From the NCBI GenBank assembly GCA_017744735.1, contig JAGIAR010000015.1, positions 1-55,773 on the forward strand: DNA of 55,773 nt, written 5' to 3'. This stretch comes from Novosphingobium sp. (lineage in GTDB: Bacteria > Pseudomonadota > Alphaproteobacteria > Sphingomonadales > Sphingomonadaceae). Made by a program: the position numbers and the translations under genes. A model generated the notes under the pieces. That model saw only the letters and a list, made by a program, of their open reading frames with translations. It was not told the origin of the DNA and ran no database searches. This document shows, piece by piece, positions 33,432 to 42,090 of the stretch. The stretch's first letter is position 1; each line of letters starts with the position of its first letter.

Positions 33432-34418
33432 ATGGGTGTTACCGCCGGACTGAGACTGGTTACCCAGGACGACGAGGGGATCGATGTCGCCTTCCGTGCC
33501 GACGTGCTCTCGGGCCTCGCCCAGCGCCAGAAGGCAATCCCGGCCCGCTGGTTCTACGACCGGCGGGGCTCCGAGCTGTTCGAGGAGATCACGGTGCTCC
33601 CCGAATATTACCCGACCCGGACCGAGACCGCGCTGCTGCGCGATCACGGCGCCGAGTTCCGCGAAGATGCGGGGCCGGGGCTGGTGGTGGTCGAATTCGG
33701 TTCGGGGAGTTCGGTCAAGACCCCGCTGCTGCTCGATGCGATCGACGCGGCTGCCTATATTCCGATCGACATCTCGGGCGATTTCCTGCGCCAGTCCTGC
33801 GCCGAGCTTTCGGGCAAGTTTCCGGATCTGCCGATCGTGCCGGTAGAGGGCGATTTCATGCATTCGCTGAAACTGCCGGAACTGGCGCCGGGGCAGGCGC
33901 GATTGGGGTTCTTTCCCGGCTCGACTATCGGCAACATGGTTCCGGCGACCGCGGTCGACCTGCTGCGCTCGATGCGCGTGACGCTCGGCGCCAATGCGCA
34001 ATTGCTGATCGGCTTCGACCGGGTAAAGGACACGCGCCGTCTGATCGCCGCTTACGACGATGCGCAGGGCGTGACCGCGCAGTTCAACCTCAATCTGCTC
34101 GAGCGGATCAACCGCGAGCTCGATGCCGACGTGCCGGTTGAGGCCTTCCGTCACCTCGTCCGCTGGAACCCCGAGTGGAGCCGGATCGAGATGCACATCG
34201 AGGCGCTGCGCGATGTCGCCTTCACCGTCTCCGGCCGACGCTTCGCCCTGTTAGAGGGTGAGACGATCCACACCGAGAACAGCCACAAATACACCCCCGA
34301 CCAGGCCCGGCTGATGCTCCAGGCGTCAGGCTGGACCCCGCGCCGCCTGTGGACCGATACCGGCGCCGATTTCATGCTGATGCTCGCCGAGGCGACCGAG
34401 GAGCGGTCAGCACCCTAG
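33432..34418 (+). CDS. egtD: L-histidine N-alpha-methyltransferase EgtD
   Basis: A 328-residue SAM-dependent enzyme that trimethylates histidine to hercynine, the first step of ergothioneine synthesis. RWFYDRRGSELFEEITVLPEYYPTR is the typical N-terminal block. VVVEFGSGSSVKT is the SAM-binding motif, and GFFPGSTIGNM follows. The ATG at 33432 has AAGGAG nine bases upstream, inside the end of egtB. Only egtB and egtD are present; egtA, egtC and a clear egtE are absent from the window. Confidence 0.95.
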   Translation: MGVTAGLRLVTQDDEGIDVAFRADVLSGLAQRQKAIPARWFYDRRGSELFEEITVLPEYYPTRTETALLRDHGAEFREDAGPGLVVVEFGSGSSVKTPLLLDAIDAAAYIPIDISGDFLRQSCAELSGKFPDLPIVPVEGDFMHSLKLPELAPGQARLGFFPGSTIGNMVPATAVDLLRSMRVTLGANAQLLIGFDRVKDTRRLIAAYDDAQGVTAQFNLNLLERINRELDADVPVEAFRHLVRWNPEWSRIEMHIEALRDVAFTVSGRRFALLEGETIHTENSHKYTPDQARLMLQASGWTPRRLWTDTGADFMLMLAEATEERSAP

Positions 34419-34569
34419 ATCGCGGCCGTTCGGGCATGTCCTTTAGCCGCGGGGGGAAAGCCGATCGGTGGAGCCTGGGTCAAAGCATCGGTCCGTTATC
34501 TTTCGAAACAGTGTTACGAATGCTGGCACTGCCTCGATCCCCGGTGTAGGCAGCGCTCGAGGGCTGATC

Positions 34570-35346
34570 ATGACAGAAGCTGTAGCGAGCATTGGCGACG
34601 AGGGCGTCCGGGCCGCGCGGGTGACCGTGCGGATCCTTGAACTGCTCGCCGGGCGCGACGATCTCGGCGTGACCGAAATCGCGCGCGAAACCGACATGAC
34701 CAAGGTGCGTGCCTACCGCCACCTGCGCACACTGTTGGCGATGGGATATGCAGTGCAGCACGCAGGCAGCGATCGCTATGCCCGCGGACCCAAGCTGCTG
34801 GCGCTCGCCCGGGCAATCGGCCAGTCGGCTGAAGATGGGCTTATCGAACTGGCGCGACCAGTCCTGCAGGGGCTGCACGAAGCCTTCGACAATTCCTTCA
34901 ACCTCTCGCTGGTTTACGGCGAAAGCGTTTCGATCGTCGAAAGCCTGCCGGGCAAGGCGCTGGTCGGGATCACGGTCAAGCTCGGCGAGCCGCTGCCGCT
35001 CCATTCCACCGCCGCGGGTAAGCTGCTGCTTGCCGAACGCCATCGTGAGGGCGGGGCGCTGCCGGCGGGCAAGTTCGTCCGCTACACCCCCAATACGATC
35101 GTCGAGCCGGAGGAACTCGAGCGCGAGCTCGCGCTGGTCGCGGAGCGCGGCTGGGCCGACGCACCCGAACAGGTGGTGCTGGGGATCAATGCGATCAGCG
35201 TGCCGGTCTACGACCAGCGGGGCGATCTGGTCGCGATGGTCTCGGCGATGGATTCGATCCAGTTCATTCCGGCCGAGGCGCCGAAGAAGCTGGTCGATGC
35301 CCTGCGCGAGGCGGCTCTGGCGATTACCGCCCGGCTGGCGATCTGA
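34570..35346 (+). CDS. IclR-family transcriptional regulator
   Basis: A 258-residue regulator. The N-terminal winged helix (about 15-75) has LGVTEIARETDMTKVRAYRH. The C-terminal effector domain has PLPLHSTAAGKLLLAE and GWADAPEQVVLGINAISVPV, both typical of IclR. It lies 93 bases upstream of the exported hydrolase and cupin genes in the same direction and probably controls them. The ATG at 34570 is favoured because the conserved helix-turn-helix starts soon after it. Confidence 0.93.
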   Translation: MTEAVASIGDEGVRAARVTVRILELLAGRDDLGVTEIARETDMTKVRAYRHLRTLLAMGYAVQHAGSDRYARGPKLLALARAIGQSAEDGLIELARPVLQGLHEAFDNSFNLSLVYGESVSIVESLPGKALVGITVKLGEPLPLHSTAAGKLLLAERHREGGALPAGKFVRYTPNTIVEPEELERELALVAERGWADAPEQVVLGINAISVPVYDQRGDLVAMVSAMDSIQFIPAEAPKKLVDALREAALAITARLAI

Positions 35347-35439
35347 CCCCGGGGCGGTCAGGTCGTTCTGCCCGTTCGGTCAAGTGCGGCGATCCGTGCC
35401 GCGCTAGGTCGGGAACAACACCGGAGAGGATCTGTGCAA

Positions 35440-36474
35440 ATGAGCGAGAGCAGGCGGACGAGGCGCTGGTTCGGGTTTGCGGCGGCGGCCGCCGGGTTGG
35501 CGCTGGCCGCCGGCGGCGTGGCGGCGCAAGGGCCTTCGCTGCCGAACGGGGCGATCGCGATCGCCAAGCAGGGCTCGTTCGAGGCCGGCGGGCATATCCT
35601 CGGCGATGCGGCCAAGTCGCTCGCCTGCGATCACGGACACGTCGAATACGAAATCCCGGTAGGTGCGAAGAAAACCGCGCTGTTCCTGTGGCACAGCTCC
35701 AGCGCAGCGGTGTGGCAGCGGCGCTGGGACGGCGGCGAGGGCTATCAGACCAAGCTGTTGCGCGCCGGCTATCCGACCTACGTCTGGGACGGCCCGCGCG
35801 TCGGCCGGGCGAACTGGGGCTGCGAGGACTACACCTACCACGCACAGGCCGGGCGCGATCAGGGCAATTTCGGCGCCTGGCGGTTCGGCCCGGCCTATCC
35901 GAATTTCTATCCGGGCGAGCAGTTCCCGGTGAATGATCCCGACGCTCTCGAACAGGCGAACCGCGCGCGCTACGACGAGTTCGACAGCGTCGCCAATGCG
36001 CAGCTGCAATCGGATGCTGCGGCCAAGGCGATCGAGCGGATCGGGCCGACGGTGGCGCTGACCAACTCGGCCGGCGGGATGCGCGCGCTCTACACCGTGC
36101 TCAAGACCGACAAGCTCAAGGGCATCGTCGCCTATGAGAACCCGGGCTACGTGTTTCCCGACACGATCGAACCGAAGCTCAAGGAAGGGCTGTTCGGCCC
36201 GATCTACGTGCCCGAGTCCGAGTTCATGAAGTTCACCAAGATTCCGATCCAGCTTGTCTGGGGCGATCATCTGGAGGATTCTAAGGTCTGGGTTTCATCC
36301 TACGCCCAGGCCGAGCTGTTCGCGAAGGAGGTCAACAAGCGCGGCGGCCATGTCGAGATGCTGCATCTCACCGACGCAGGGCTGCACGGCAATTCGCACA
36401 TCCCCTTCGCCGACATGAACAACGACCAGGTCGCGAAGCTGCTGTTCCAGTGGCTCAAGAAGAACAACTTCTGA
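35440..36474 (+). CDS. Exported alpha/beta hydrolase
   Basis: A 344-residue protein. The ATG at 35440 has GGAGAGGA ten bases upstream; a GTG at 35434 is also possible. Signal peptide with a twin-arginine-like start (RRTRRWFGFAAAA), cleavage near VAAQG. The alpha/beta hydrolase fold shows FLWHSSS (oxyanion region), LTNSAGGMRAL with the likely nucleophile serine, VWGDHLED (acid) and GLHGNSH (histidine). It probably hydrolyses an ester or lactone in the periplasm. The cupin gene follows after 11 bases. Confidence 0.88.
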   Translation: MSESRRTRRWFGFAAAAAGLALAAGGVAAQGPSLPNGAIAIAKQGSFEAGGHILGDAAKSLACDHGHVEYEIPVGAKKTALFLWHSSSAAVWQRRWDGGEGYQTKLLRAGYPTYVWDGPRVGRANWGCEDYTYHAQAGRDQGNFGAWRFGPAYPNFYPGEQFPVNDPDALEQANRARYDEFDSVANAQLQSDAAAKAIERIGPTVALTNSAGGMRALYTVLKTDKLKGIVAYENPGYVFPDTIEPKLKEGLFGPIYVPESEFMKFTKIPIQLVWGDHLEDSKVWVSSYAQAELFAKEVNKRGGHVEMLHLTDAGLHGNSHIPFADMNNDQVAKLLFQWLKKNNF

Positions 36475-36485
36475 AGGCGCACGCT

Positions 36486-37382
36486 ATGTACGAAACCGAC
36501 GATCCCCGCTCTCGCCTGTCGACGGCCGGCGGTGCCGCCGGGCCGATCTCCGCATTCGGTGAATCGAGCTACGGGCGCTTCTATGCGGGGCCGCCGCAGG
36601 AACAGAGCCCCGGCCAGCGCAGCTGGTATACGCGCGGGCAGAACTTCGTGGTGTGCTATTCTGAGGTGGAGCCGGGCGCGGTGTTCGAGCGCAACGGTCA
36701 GCTCGACGAATACGTGCTGCTGCTGCACGATCCCGAGATGGGCGCGACGGTCGAGGCCAATGGCGAGACCGTGGACGTGCCGGGCTATTCGATCACGATA
36801 ATCCCGCCTGGCGACAGCCGGGTCACCTGCAAGGCGCCGGGCCGGATCGTGCGTCTGATTACCACGCGCAACGCCGACGTCGCCGCGAAGGCCGATAACG
36901 GCGCGAAATATGCCGGTCCGCATCCGCAAATCCCGGAATTCCGGCCGTGGCCCGATCCGGTCGGCGGCTTCCGGATTCGCAGCTACAGCCTCGATGTGCC
37001 CGACGAGCCGGGGCGGTTCGGCAAGATTTTCCGCTGCACCACCTTCATGGTCAACGTGTTTCCCGCCCAGGGCCCGCGCGACGTGACGAAGCTGTCGCCG
37101 CACTTCCACGACGATTTCGAGCAGTGCTCGTTGGCGCTCGAAGGCTGGTACATGCATCACCTGCGCTGGCCTTGGACCGCCAACCAGCACGATTGGCGGG
37201 AAGACGAGCACGAACGCTGTGCTTCGCCGTCGATCTGTGTGATCCCGCCCAAGGTGATCCACACCTCGGCCCCGTCCGATGCCGGCGCGAACGTGCTGGT
37301 CGACATCTTCTCTCCGCCGCGCGAGGATTTTTCCGACATGGCCGGCTGGGTGCTGAATGCGGAAGATTATCCGCGCATCTGA
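36486..37382 (+). CDS. Cupin-domain protein (bicupin-like)
   Basis: A 298-residue cytosolic protein with two beta-barrel halves. The second has a likely metal site (LSPHFHDDFEQCSLALEG, then PPKVIHTSAP). The first half (EVEPGAVFERNGQLDEYVLLLHD, then IIPPGDSRVTCKAPG) lacks the histidines and may only be structural. It could be an isomerase or dioxygenase acting on the product of the adjacent hydrolase. I do not recognise a characterised family. It ends about 100 bases from the convergent SDR gene. Confidence 0.82.
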   Translation: MYETDDPRSRLSTAGGAAGPISAFGESSYGRFYAGPPQEQSPGQRSWYTRGQNFVVCYSEVEPGAVFERNGQLDEYVLLLHDPEMGATVEANGETVDVPGYSITIIPPGDSRVTCKAPGRIVRLITTRNADVAAKADNGAKYAGPHPQIPEFRPWPDPVGGFRIRSYSLDVPDEPGRFGKIFRCTTFMVNVFPAQGPRDVTKLSPHFHDDFEQCSLALEGWYMHHLRWPWTANQHDWREDEHERCASPSICVIPPKVIHTSAPSDAGANVLVDIFSPPREDFSDMAGWVLNAEDYPRI

Positions 37383-37425
37383 GCTGCAGGCGCTCGACCT
37401 CCCTGCCTGCGCCTGCGCGGATGCT

Positions 37426-37475
37426 GCCGCCGCCCCGGGCCGGAGCCTTCAGCAAGCTTCGGCCGGGGTGGCGGC
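37426..37475. terminator. Two-way terminator hairpin between cupin and SDR genes
   Basis: A long imperfect hairpin. Arms GCCGCC-CCCCGG-CCGGAGC and GCTTCGG-CCGGGG-GGCGGC pair with one bulged base and a few wobble or mismatched positions. It lies in the 101-base gap between two convergent stops, which is where a shared terminator would be expected. Confidence 0.55.
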
Positions 37476-37483
37476 CTCCTTTG

Positions 37484-38269
37484 CTAGAGTGCCGCGATGT
37501 AACCGCCATCGAGCGGCAGCACGTGCCCGTCGATATAGGCTCCCGCGCGCGAGGCGAGGAATACCACGGCGCCCACCGCGTCCTCGGCCTCTCCGGCGCG
37601 TTCCAGGGGGATATAGGTCGCGACCGACTTGCGGGTCGCCTCGGACGTGGTGTCGTGCATGTTCGACGGGAAGGGCCCGGGCGCGATCGCGTTCACCGTA
37701 ATCCGGTCCTTGCCCAGCGCCTTTGCCAGCGACCGGGTCAGGTGGTGGATGGCGGCCTTCGACCCGCCATAGGGATGGGCTTCCCAATTGGGCACGTGAA
37801 GCCCGCCGATCGAGCCGACGTTGACGATCCGCGCCGGATCGTCGTCGCGCGCAGCCGCTCGCAGCAAGGGCAGCAGTTCGCGCACCAGGAACATCGGCGC
37901 GCGGACGTTGACGGCCATGACCTCGTCCCAATCGTCCTCGGTCATGCCGGCTAGGTCGCCCGGTGCATTGGTCCCGGCATTGTTGACCAATATGTGCAGC
38001 GCCGGTTCGCGCGCGGCGATTTCGGCGGCGAGGGCGGCCGGGCCGTCTTTGGTGGAGAAATCTGCGGCAAGACCGATGCAGGCCCCGCCCTCCTCGCGCG
38101 CGATCGCCTCCGCGCGGGCGGAGGCGCGGCTCGCATCTCGTCCGGTGAGATAGGTCCGGACCCCGCGCCGGGTGAGGCCGCGCGCGATCATCAGGCCGAT
38201 GCCATTCGCGCCGCCGGTGACGAGGGCAGTCTTCCCCGCGAGCGAAAACAGGGGATCAGGGGTGTCCAT
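37484..38269 (-). CDS. Short-chain dehydrogenase/reductase
   Basis: A 261-residue classical SDR, NAD(P)-dependent. The glycine motif TGGANGIG (18-25), NNAG, and the active-site YGGSK with the preceding NVGSIGG are all present. The C-terminus LPLDGGYIAAL is typical of catabolic SDRs. The ATG at 38269 is chosen because the SDR fold begins directly after it. It probably oxidises or reduces a hydroxyl or keto group in the pathway served by the neighbouring MFS transporter, which is divergent. Confidence 0.92.
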   Translation of the reverse strand: MDTPDPLFSLAGKTALVTGGANGIGLMIARGLTRRGVRTYLTGRDASRASARAEAIAREEGGACIGLAADFSTKDGPAALAAEIAAREPALHILVNNAGTNAPGDLAGMTEDDWDEVMAVNVRAPMFLVRELLPLLRAAARDDDPARIVNVGSIGGLHVPNWEAHPYGGSKAAIHHLTRSLAKALGKDRITVNAIAPGPFPSNMHDTTSEATRKSVATYIPLERAGEAEDAVGAVVFLASRAGAYIDGHVLPLDGGYIAAL

Positions 38270-38513
38270 GGGGGCCTCCGGCAGCGTTCGATCCGCCTGC
38301 TTAGGGGCCTCGTTTCCGCGCGCGCAAGCGGCAAAGCCGGTGCTGCGAAATATAGTCCGCGCGGCAATTCGCCGAGCCGGGACGGGCAAGCCCGGCCAGC
38401 CTGCAAGCCTAGCCTGAGCGCGCAGGGGCGTCGCTGCGGGGCGCTTGCGCACTACGCCCAAACCCCTATCCAGCGCGCACAGAGTTATCCTCTTGGGAGA
38501 GGCCCCGACAAGC

Positions 38514-39785
38514 ATGGCCATGTTTACCTGGTACCGCGATGCGGACCGCAAGACCCGCCGCATCTTCTGGACCTGCAGCGCCGGCTGGGCGATGGATATG
38601 GCCGATAGCGTGGTCTATTCCTACCTGATCCCGGTGCTGATGGGCGCGCTCGGCATGACGCTGGTGCAGGCCGGTTTCATCTCCAGTGCGAATTTCTTCG
38701 CCGCGGCGCTCGGCGGGTGGATCGGGGGCTGGCTGTGCGATCGCTTCGGGCGAGCGCGGATCCTGCAGCTCACGATCCTGTGGTTCTCGTTCTTCTCCTT
38801 CATCTCGGGCTTTGCGCAGGATTACGAGCAATTGCTGGTGATCCGCGTGCTCCAGGGTCTCGGTTTCGGGGCCGAATGGGCGGTCGGCGCGGTCCTGCTG
38901 GGCGAGGTGATCGCCCCGCGCGACCGCGGCAAGGCGCTCGGCACGGTGCACAGCGGTGCGGCGATCGGATCGGGCTTTGCCGCGGTTCTGGCGGGGCCTG
39001 TCGCGGCCGCGTTCGGGCCGGAGTGGGGTTGGCGCGTGGTGTTCTGGGCCGGGGTTCTGCCGGCGGTGTTGATCTTTCTCGTCCGCAAGGATTCCGACGA
39101 TTCCGATATCTTCAGACGCGCCAAGGAGCGCGCCGATGCCGCCGGCCACAGGCATGGCATCGCCGCGATCTTCGCGCCGAAAGTCTTGCGCGTGACCGCG
39201 CTTGCCGCGCTCCTCTCGCTCGGCGTGCAGGGCGCCGCCTATTCGATCAGCAACTACCTCACTCCGTTCCTGACCGGGGAGCGCGGGATGACCCAGGCTG
39301 CCGCTGGCTGGCTGGTGATGGTCAACAGCGCCGGCGGCTTCTTCGGATTCCTGACCAATGCCTACAGCAGCGACGCGGTCGGCCGCCGCAACACGTTCCG
39401 CCTGTTCGGGGCGGGCTTCGTGGCGACCTCGCTGTTCTATGTGCTCGCGACAAGAGGGGGCTCGCCTACGGTCCTGGGCTTGTCGGGCTTCGTCTACGGC
39501 TTCTTCCAGTTCGGCATGTACGCCTCGTTCGGGGCCTATTTCACCGAGCTCTTCCCGACCGAGCTGCGCGGCGCGGGCCAGGCCTTCGCGTATAATTTCG
39601 GCCGCGCGGGCAGTGCGTTCTTCGTCATGTTCGTGCCGCTGGTCGCACTTTCGACCGGTCTCAGCGCGGCGATGGGGATCATGGGGGCCATCGGGATCGC
39701 GATCGTGATCGTCACTATTGTGTTCCTTCCCGAAACCGCGGGCAGCGAGTTGCGCGACCTGCATTCGGATCGCCCGGCCGGGTAG
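38514..39785 (+). CDS. MFS transporter (organic acid/sugar type)
   Basis: A 423-residue, 12-helix major facilitator. It has motif A (GGWLCDRFGRARIL) after helix 2, a matching SSDAVGRRNTF loop in the second half, and the end motif FLPETAGSEL. The ATG at 38514 is followed closely by another at 38520. It is probably an importer for an organic acid or a related catabolite. It sits between the divergent SDR gene and a downstream AraC regulator. Confidence 0.92.
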   Translation: MAMFTWYRDADRKTRRIFWTCSAGWAMDMADSVVYSYLIPVLMGALGMTLVQAGFISSANFFAAALGGWIGGWLCDRFGRARILQLTILWFSFFSFISGFAQDYEQLLVIRVLQGLGFGAEWAVGAVLLGEVIAPRDRGKALGTVHSGAAIGSGFAAVLAGPVAAAFGPEWGWRVVFWAGVLPAVLIFLVRKDSDDSDIFRRAKERADAAGHRHGIAAIFAPKVLRVTALAALLSLGVQGAAYSISNYLTPFLTGERGMTQAAAGWLVMVNSAGGFFGFLTNAYSSDAVGRRNTFRLFGAGFVATSLFYVLATRGGSPTVLGLSGFVYGFFQFGMYASFGAYFTELFPTELRGAGQAFAYNFGRAGSAFFVMFVPLVALSTGLSAAMGIMGAIGIAIVIVTIVFLPETAGSELRDLHSDRPAG

Positions 39786-39844
39786 TTCTGTCCGTTCCGG
39801 ACAGCGATGGCCGCCGTTTCGGTCAAAACTGCGCGCCGCCTGAT

Positions 39845-39865
39845 AAACGAAACATCGTTTCGTTT
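39845..39865. promoter_or_regulatory. Perfect inverted repeat, likely operator
   Basis: AAACGAAA and TTTCGTTT, separated by five bases, form a perfect eight-base inverted repeat in the gap upstream of the AraC gene at 39954. A TTGACT sequence that could be a -35 element follows at 39870. IclR- and TetR-type regulators bind sites of this kind. The IclR protein encoded at 34570 or the AraC protein itself could be the binder. Confidence 0.5.
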
Positions 39866-39953
39866 TGTGTTGACTCCCTTGGGGGCCGATGCGACTTTGC
39901 GGCGACCGCCGGCTGGCGGTTCGACCACCGCAAAGCGGGGTGCAGGGAGAGGG

Positions 39954-40919
39954 ATGGCGATGGAACTTCTATCGACGCGGGGGCTGCCGGAAATCGGCCG
40001 GGCAGCGGCGTGGGGCGAAATCTACGCGACCCGAATGAGCCAGTGCGAGTTCACCCCGGGTGACAAGAGCCGCTTCGATGCCGAGTTGCGGATCGACCAG
40101 CTCGGCCCGGTGAAGCTTGCCCGGCTGACGGTCGACAAATGCAGCGTGGAGCGCAAGCGCAGCCATATCGTACGCAATGCTCCGCGGCTGTTCAACTTCC
40201 TGCTCCAGGCCGAGGGGGAGAGCATCTTCTATCATTGCGGCAAGGAATCCCGCCTGCAGGCCGGCGACTTCGTGCTCTGCGATACCGGACTGCCGCATTA
40301 CTTCTCGACCAACGATCATTCGGTGACCGTGATGGTTCGCGTGCCCGACGGAATCCTGCGCGACTATCTGCCCACGCCCGAGCAGTTCTGCGGCCAGCAC
40401 CTCGGCCGGGCGACCGGGCTGACCGGCGCCGTAGCGGCGATGGTGCGCGAACTCAGCGGCGGGCTCGACGGACTGCTCGAGCCGGGCTGCGACGAGCGCG
40501 TCGCACGCTATCTGCTCGAGATGATCTCGATGTCCTACACCATGGGCGTGCCGACAGTGGAGGAAGCGACCGCGCTCGCCTGGCAGCGGCGCAAGGATGT
40601 GATCCAGCATATCGAGGACAATCTGCGCGATCCCGAGCTGTCACCGGCCAGTATCGCCGCAGGCCTGCGCCTTTCGCCGCGCTACCTGCGTACCGTGTTC
40701 GCGCCGGGCGGCGAAAAGATGAGCGCCTATATTCTCCGACGCCGGCTCGAGGAATGCGCACGCCAGATGTGCAATCCCGCGTGGCATGCGCATACGCTGA
40801 CCGAGATTGCCTTTTCCTGGGGTTTCAACAGCGCGGCGCATTTCACCCGCACCTTCCATGAGAAGTTCGGCATGGCTCCGCGCGAATATCGCCGGGCCGG
40901 ATCTGTCAGGGCGGCCTAG
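39954..40919 (+). CDS. AraC-family transcriptional regulator
   Basis: A 321-residue regulator of the AraC_binding_2 group. The N-terminal domain (about 30-190) has the AGDFVLCDTGLPHYF strand. The C-terminal double helix-turn-helix (about 215-315) has LSPASIAAGLRLSPRYLRTVF and LTEIAFSWGFNSAAHFTRTF. The start may be the ATG at 39954 or at 39960; GGGAGAGGG lies upstream of both. It is probably the regulator of the amidohydrolase downstream and/or the MFS gene upstream. Confidence 0.92.
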   Translation: MAMELLSTRGLPEIGRAAAWGEIYATRMSQCEFTPGDKSRFDAELRIDQLGPVKLARLTVDKCSVERKRSHIVRNAPRLFNFLLQAEGESIFYHCGKESRLQAGDFVLCDTGLPHYFSTNDHSVTVMVRVPDGILRDYLPTPEQFCGQHLGRATGLTGAVAAMVRELSGGLDGLLEPGCDERVARYLLEMISMSYTMGVPTVEEATALAWQRRKDVIQHIEDNLRDPELSPASIAAGLRLSPRYLRTVFAPGGEKMSAYILRRRLEECARQMCNPAWHAHTLTEIAFSWGFNSAAHFTRTFHEKFGMAPREYRRAGSVRAA

Positions 40920-40962
40920 CGGCCACCGCTTACTGCGCCCGAAGCCTTTTCGAAATCCGACC

Positions 40963-40989
40963 GAAAACCGGCGTTCTACGCCGGTTTTC
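40963..40989 (+). terminator. Intrinsic terminator after AraC gene
   Basis: A perfect 11-base stem (GAAAACCGGCG/CGCCGGTTTTC) with a five-base loop, 44 bases after the AraC stop. The right arm ends in TTTTC, which supplies a short T-run on the plus strand. Confidence 0.7.
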
Positions 40990-41157
40990 ACGCGCGTCCG
41001 GCGCAAGGATGGGCCGCCGGAGCCGGACCGTTGGCGGGACAAGTAATGCTGCCCCGGCAGGCAAGTGCTCGCCGCCAACATCCCTGTAAGCCGATGGAAC
41101 TGAAACAATGGCCGCGCGAGCCCCGCCGCGCGGATCGGGATAGGGACGGCTGACTTC

Positions 41158-42081
41158 ATGGCGGATCATTTGCTCGATACGCACGCGCATCTGATTGCCG
41201 ACGACTGGGACAAGTATCGCGCCCACCCGTTCACGCCCGACCTGCCGGTGCCCGAGAGGCCGCCGTTCACCGTCACCGCGGAGCAGTTGCTGGCGCTGAT
41301 GGACGAGCACGGGGTGGACCAGGCCTGTCTGGTCCAGCGCGGCCACGTCTATGGGTACGACAACAGCTATATCCTCGATTCAGCCCGCAAATACCCCGAG
41401 CGGTTCCACCCGGTGGTGATACTCGACACGCAGGACCCGGCGACGGCAGGGATCTATCGTACCATGGTCCGCGACGATCGCGTCGCCGGCTTCCGCATGG
41501 CCAACAGCCGCCCGTGGATTCTCGACACCGCTTGGATGAGCTCGCCCACCGCGATGGAGATCTGGCAAGCCTGTGCCGATCTCGGTACGCCGATGACGCT
41601 GATCGTGTTCGACAACCAGCTCTCCTATGTCCTGCCGCTGATCAAGCTGATCGCGCTGCAGTTTCCCGGACTGCCGATCATCCTCGATCACGGGGCGATG
41701 CCTTACGGCATTTCGCAATACGAGGTAGCCCTGCGCGAGGAGGCCGGGGAGTCTGTGGTGCTGCCGCCGCCGCCGGACTTCGGGATCGACGCGACGATCG
41801 CCATCTTCGAGGACGTGCCCAACGTCCATTTCAAGATTACCGAGATCAATATGGAGCAGCTGGTCAAGTCGGGCCAGAGCTCGGCCGAACTGCTGCGGCG
41901 GATGGTCGACCGCTTCGGCCCGCAGCGGCTGATCTGGGGCTCCGACGTGGGCCAGAGCATGATGTGGACCTATGCCGAGAAAGTGGCGATGGCCCGCGAA
42001 GCGGCAGGGCAGCTCAGCGCCGACGAAGCGGCCGCCTTTCTGCACGACAACGCTGCGCGGATCTACGGCCTCACCGCGTAG
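41158..42081 (+). CDS. Amidohydrolase family protein (metal-dependent TIM barrel)
   Basis: A 307-residue amidohydrolase_2-type protein. It has the metal motif DTHAHL (H9, H11), a later histidine in IILDHGAMPYG, and the catalytic/metal Asp in LIWGSDVGQS. Members of this group are hydrolases, decarboxylases or lactonases of aromatic and sugar-acid pathways. The ATG at 41158 is preceded by a 170-base gap with its own terminator, so it probably has its own promoter. It ends nine bases from the convergent NTF2-like gene. Confidence 0.92.
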   Translation: MADHLLDTHAHLIADDWDKYRAHPFTPDLPVPERPPFTVTAEQLLALMDEHGVDQACLVQRGHVYGYDNSYILDSARKYPERFHPVVILDTQDPATAGIYRTMVRDDRVAGFRMANSRPWILDTAWMSSPTAMEIWQACADLGTPMTLIVFDNQLSYVLPLIKLIALQFPGLPIILDHGAMPYGISQYEVALREEAGESVVLPPPPDFGIDATIAIFEDVPNVHFKITEINMEQLVKSGQSSAELLRRMVDRFGPQRLIWGSDVGQSMMWTYAEKVAMAREAAGQLSADEAAAFLHDNAARIYGLTA

Positions 42082-42090
42082 CATGGCGGT

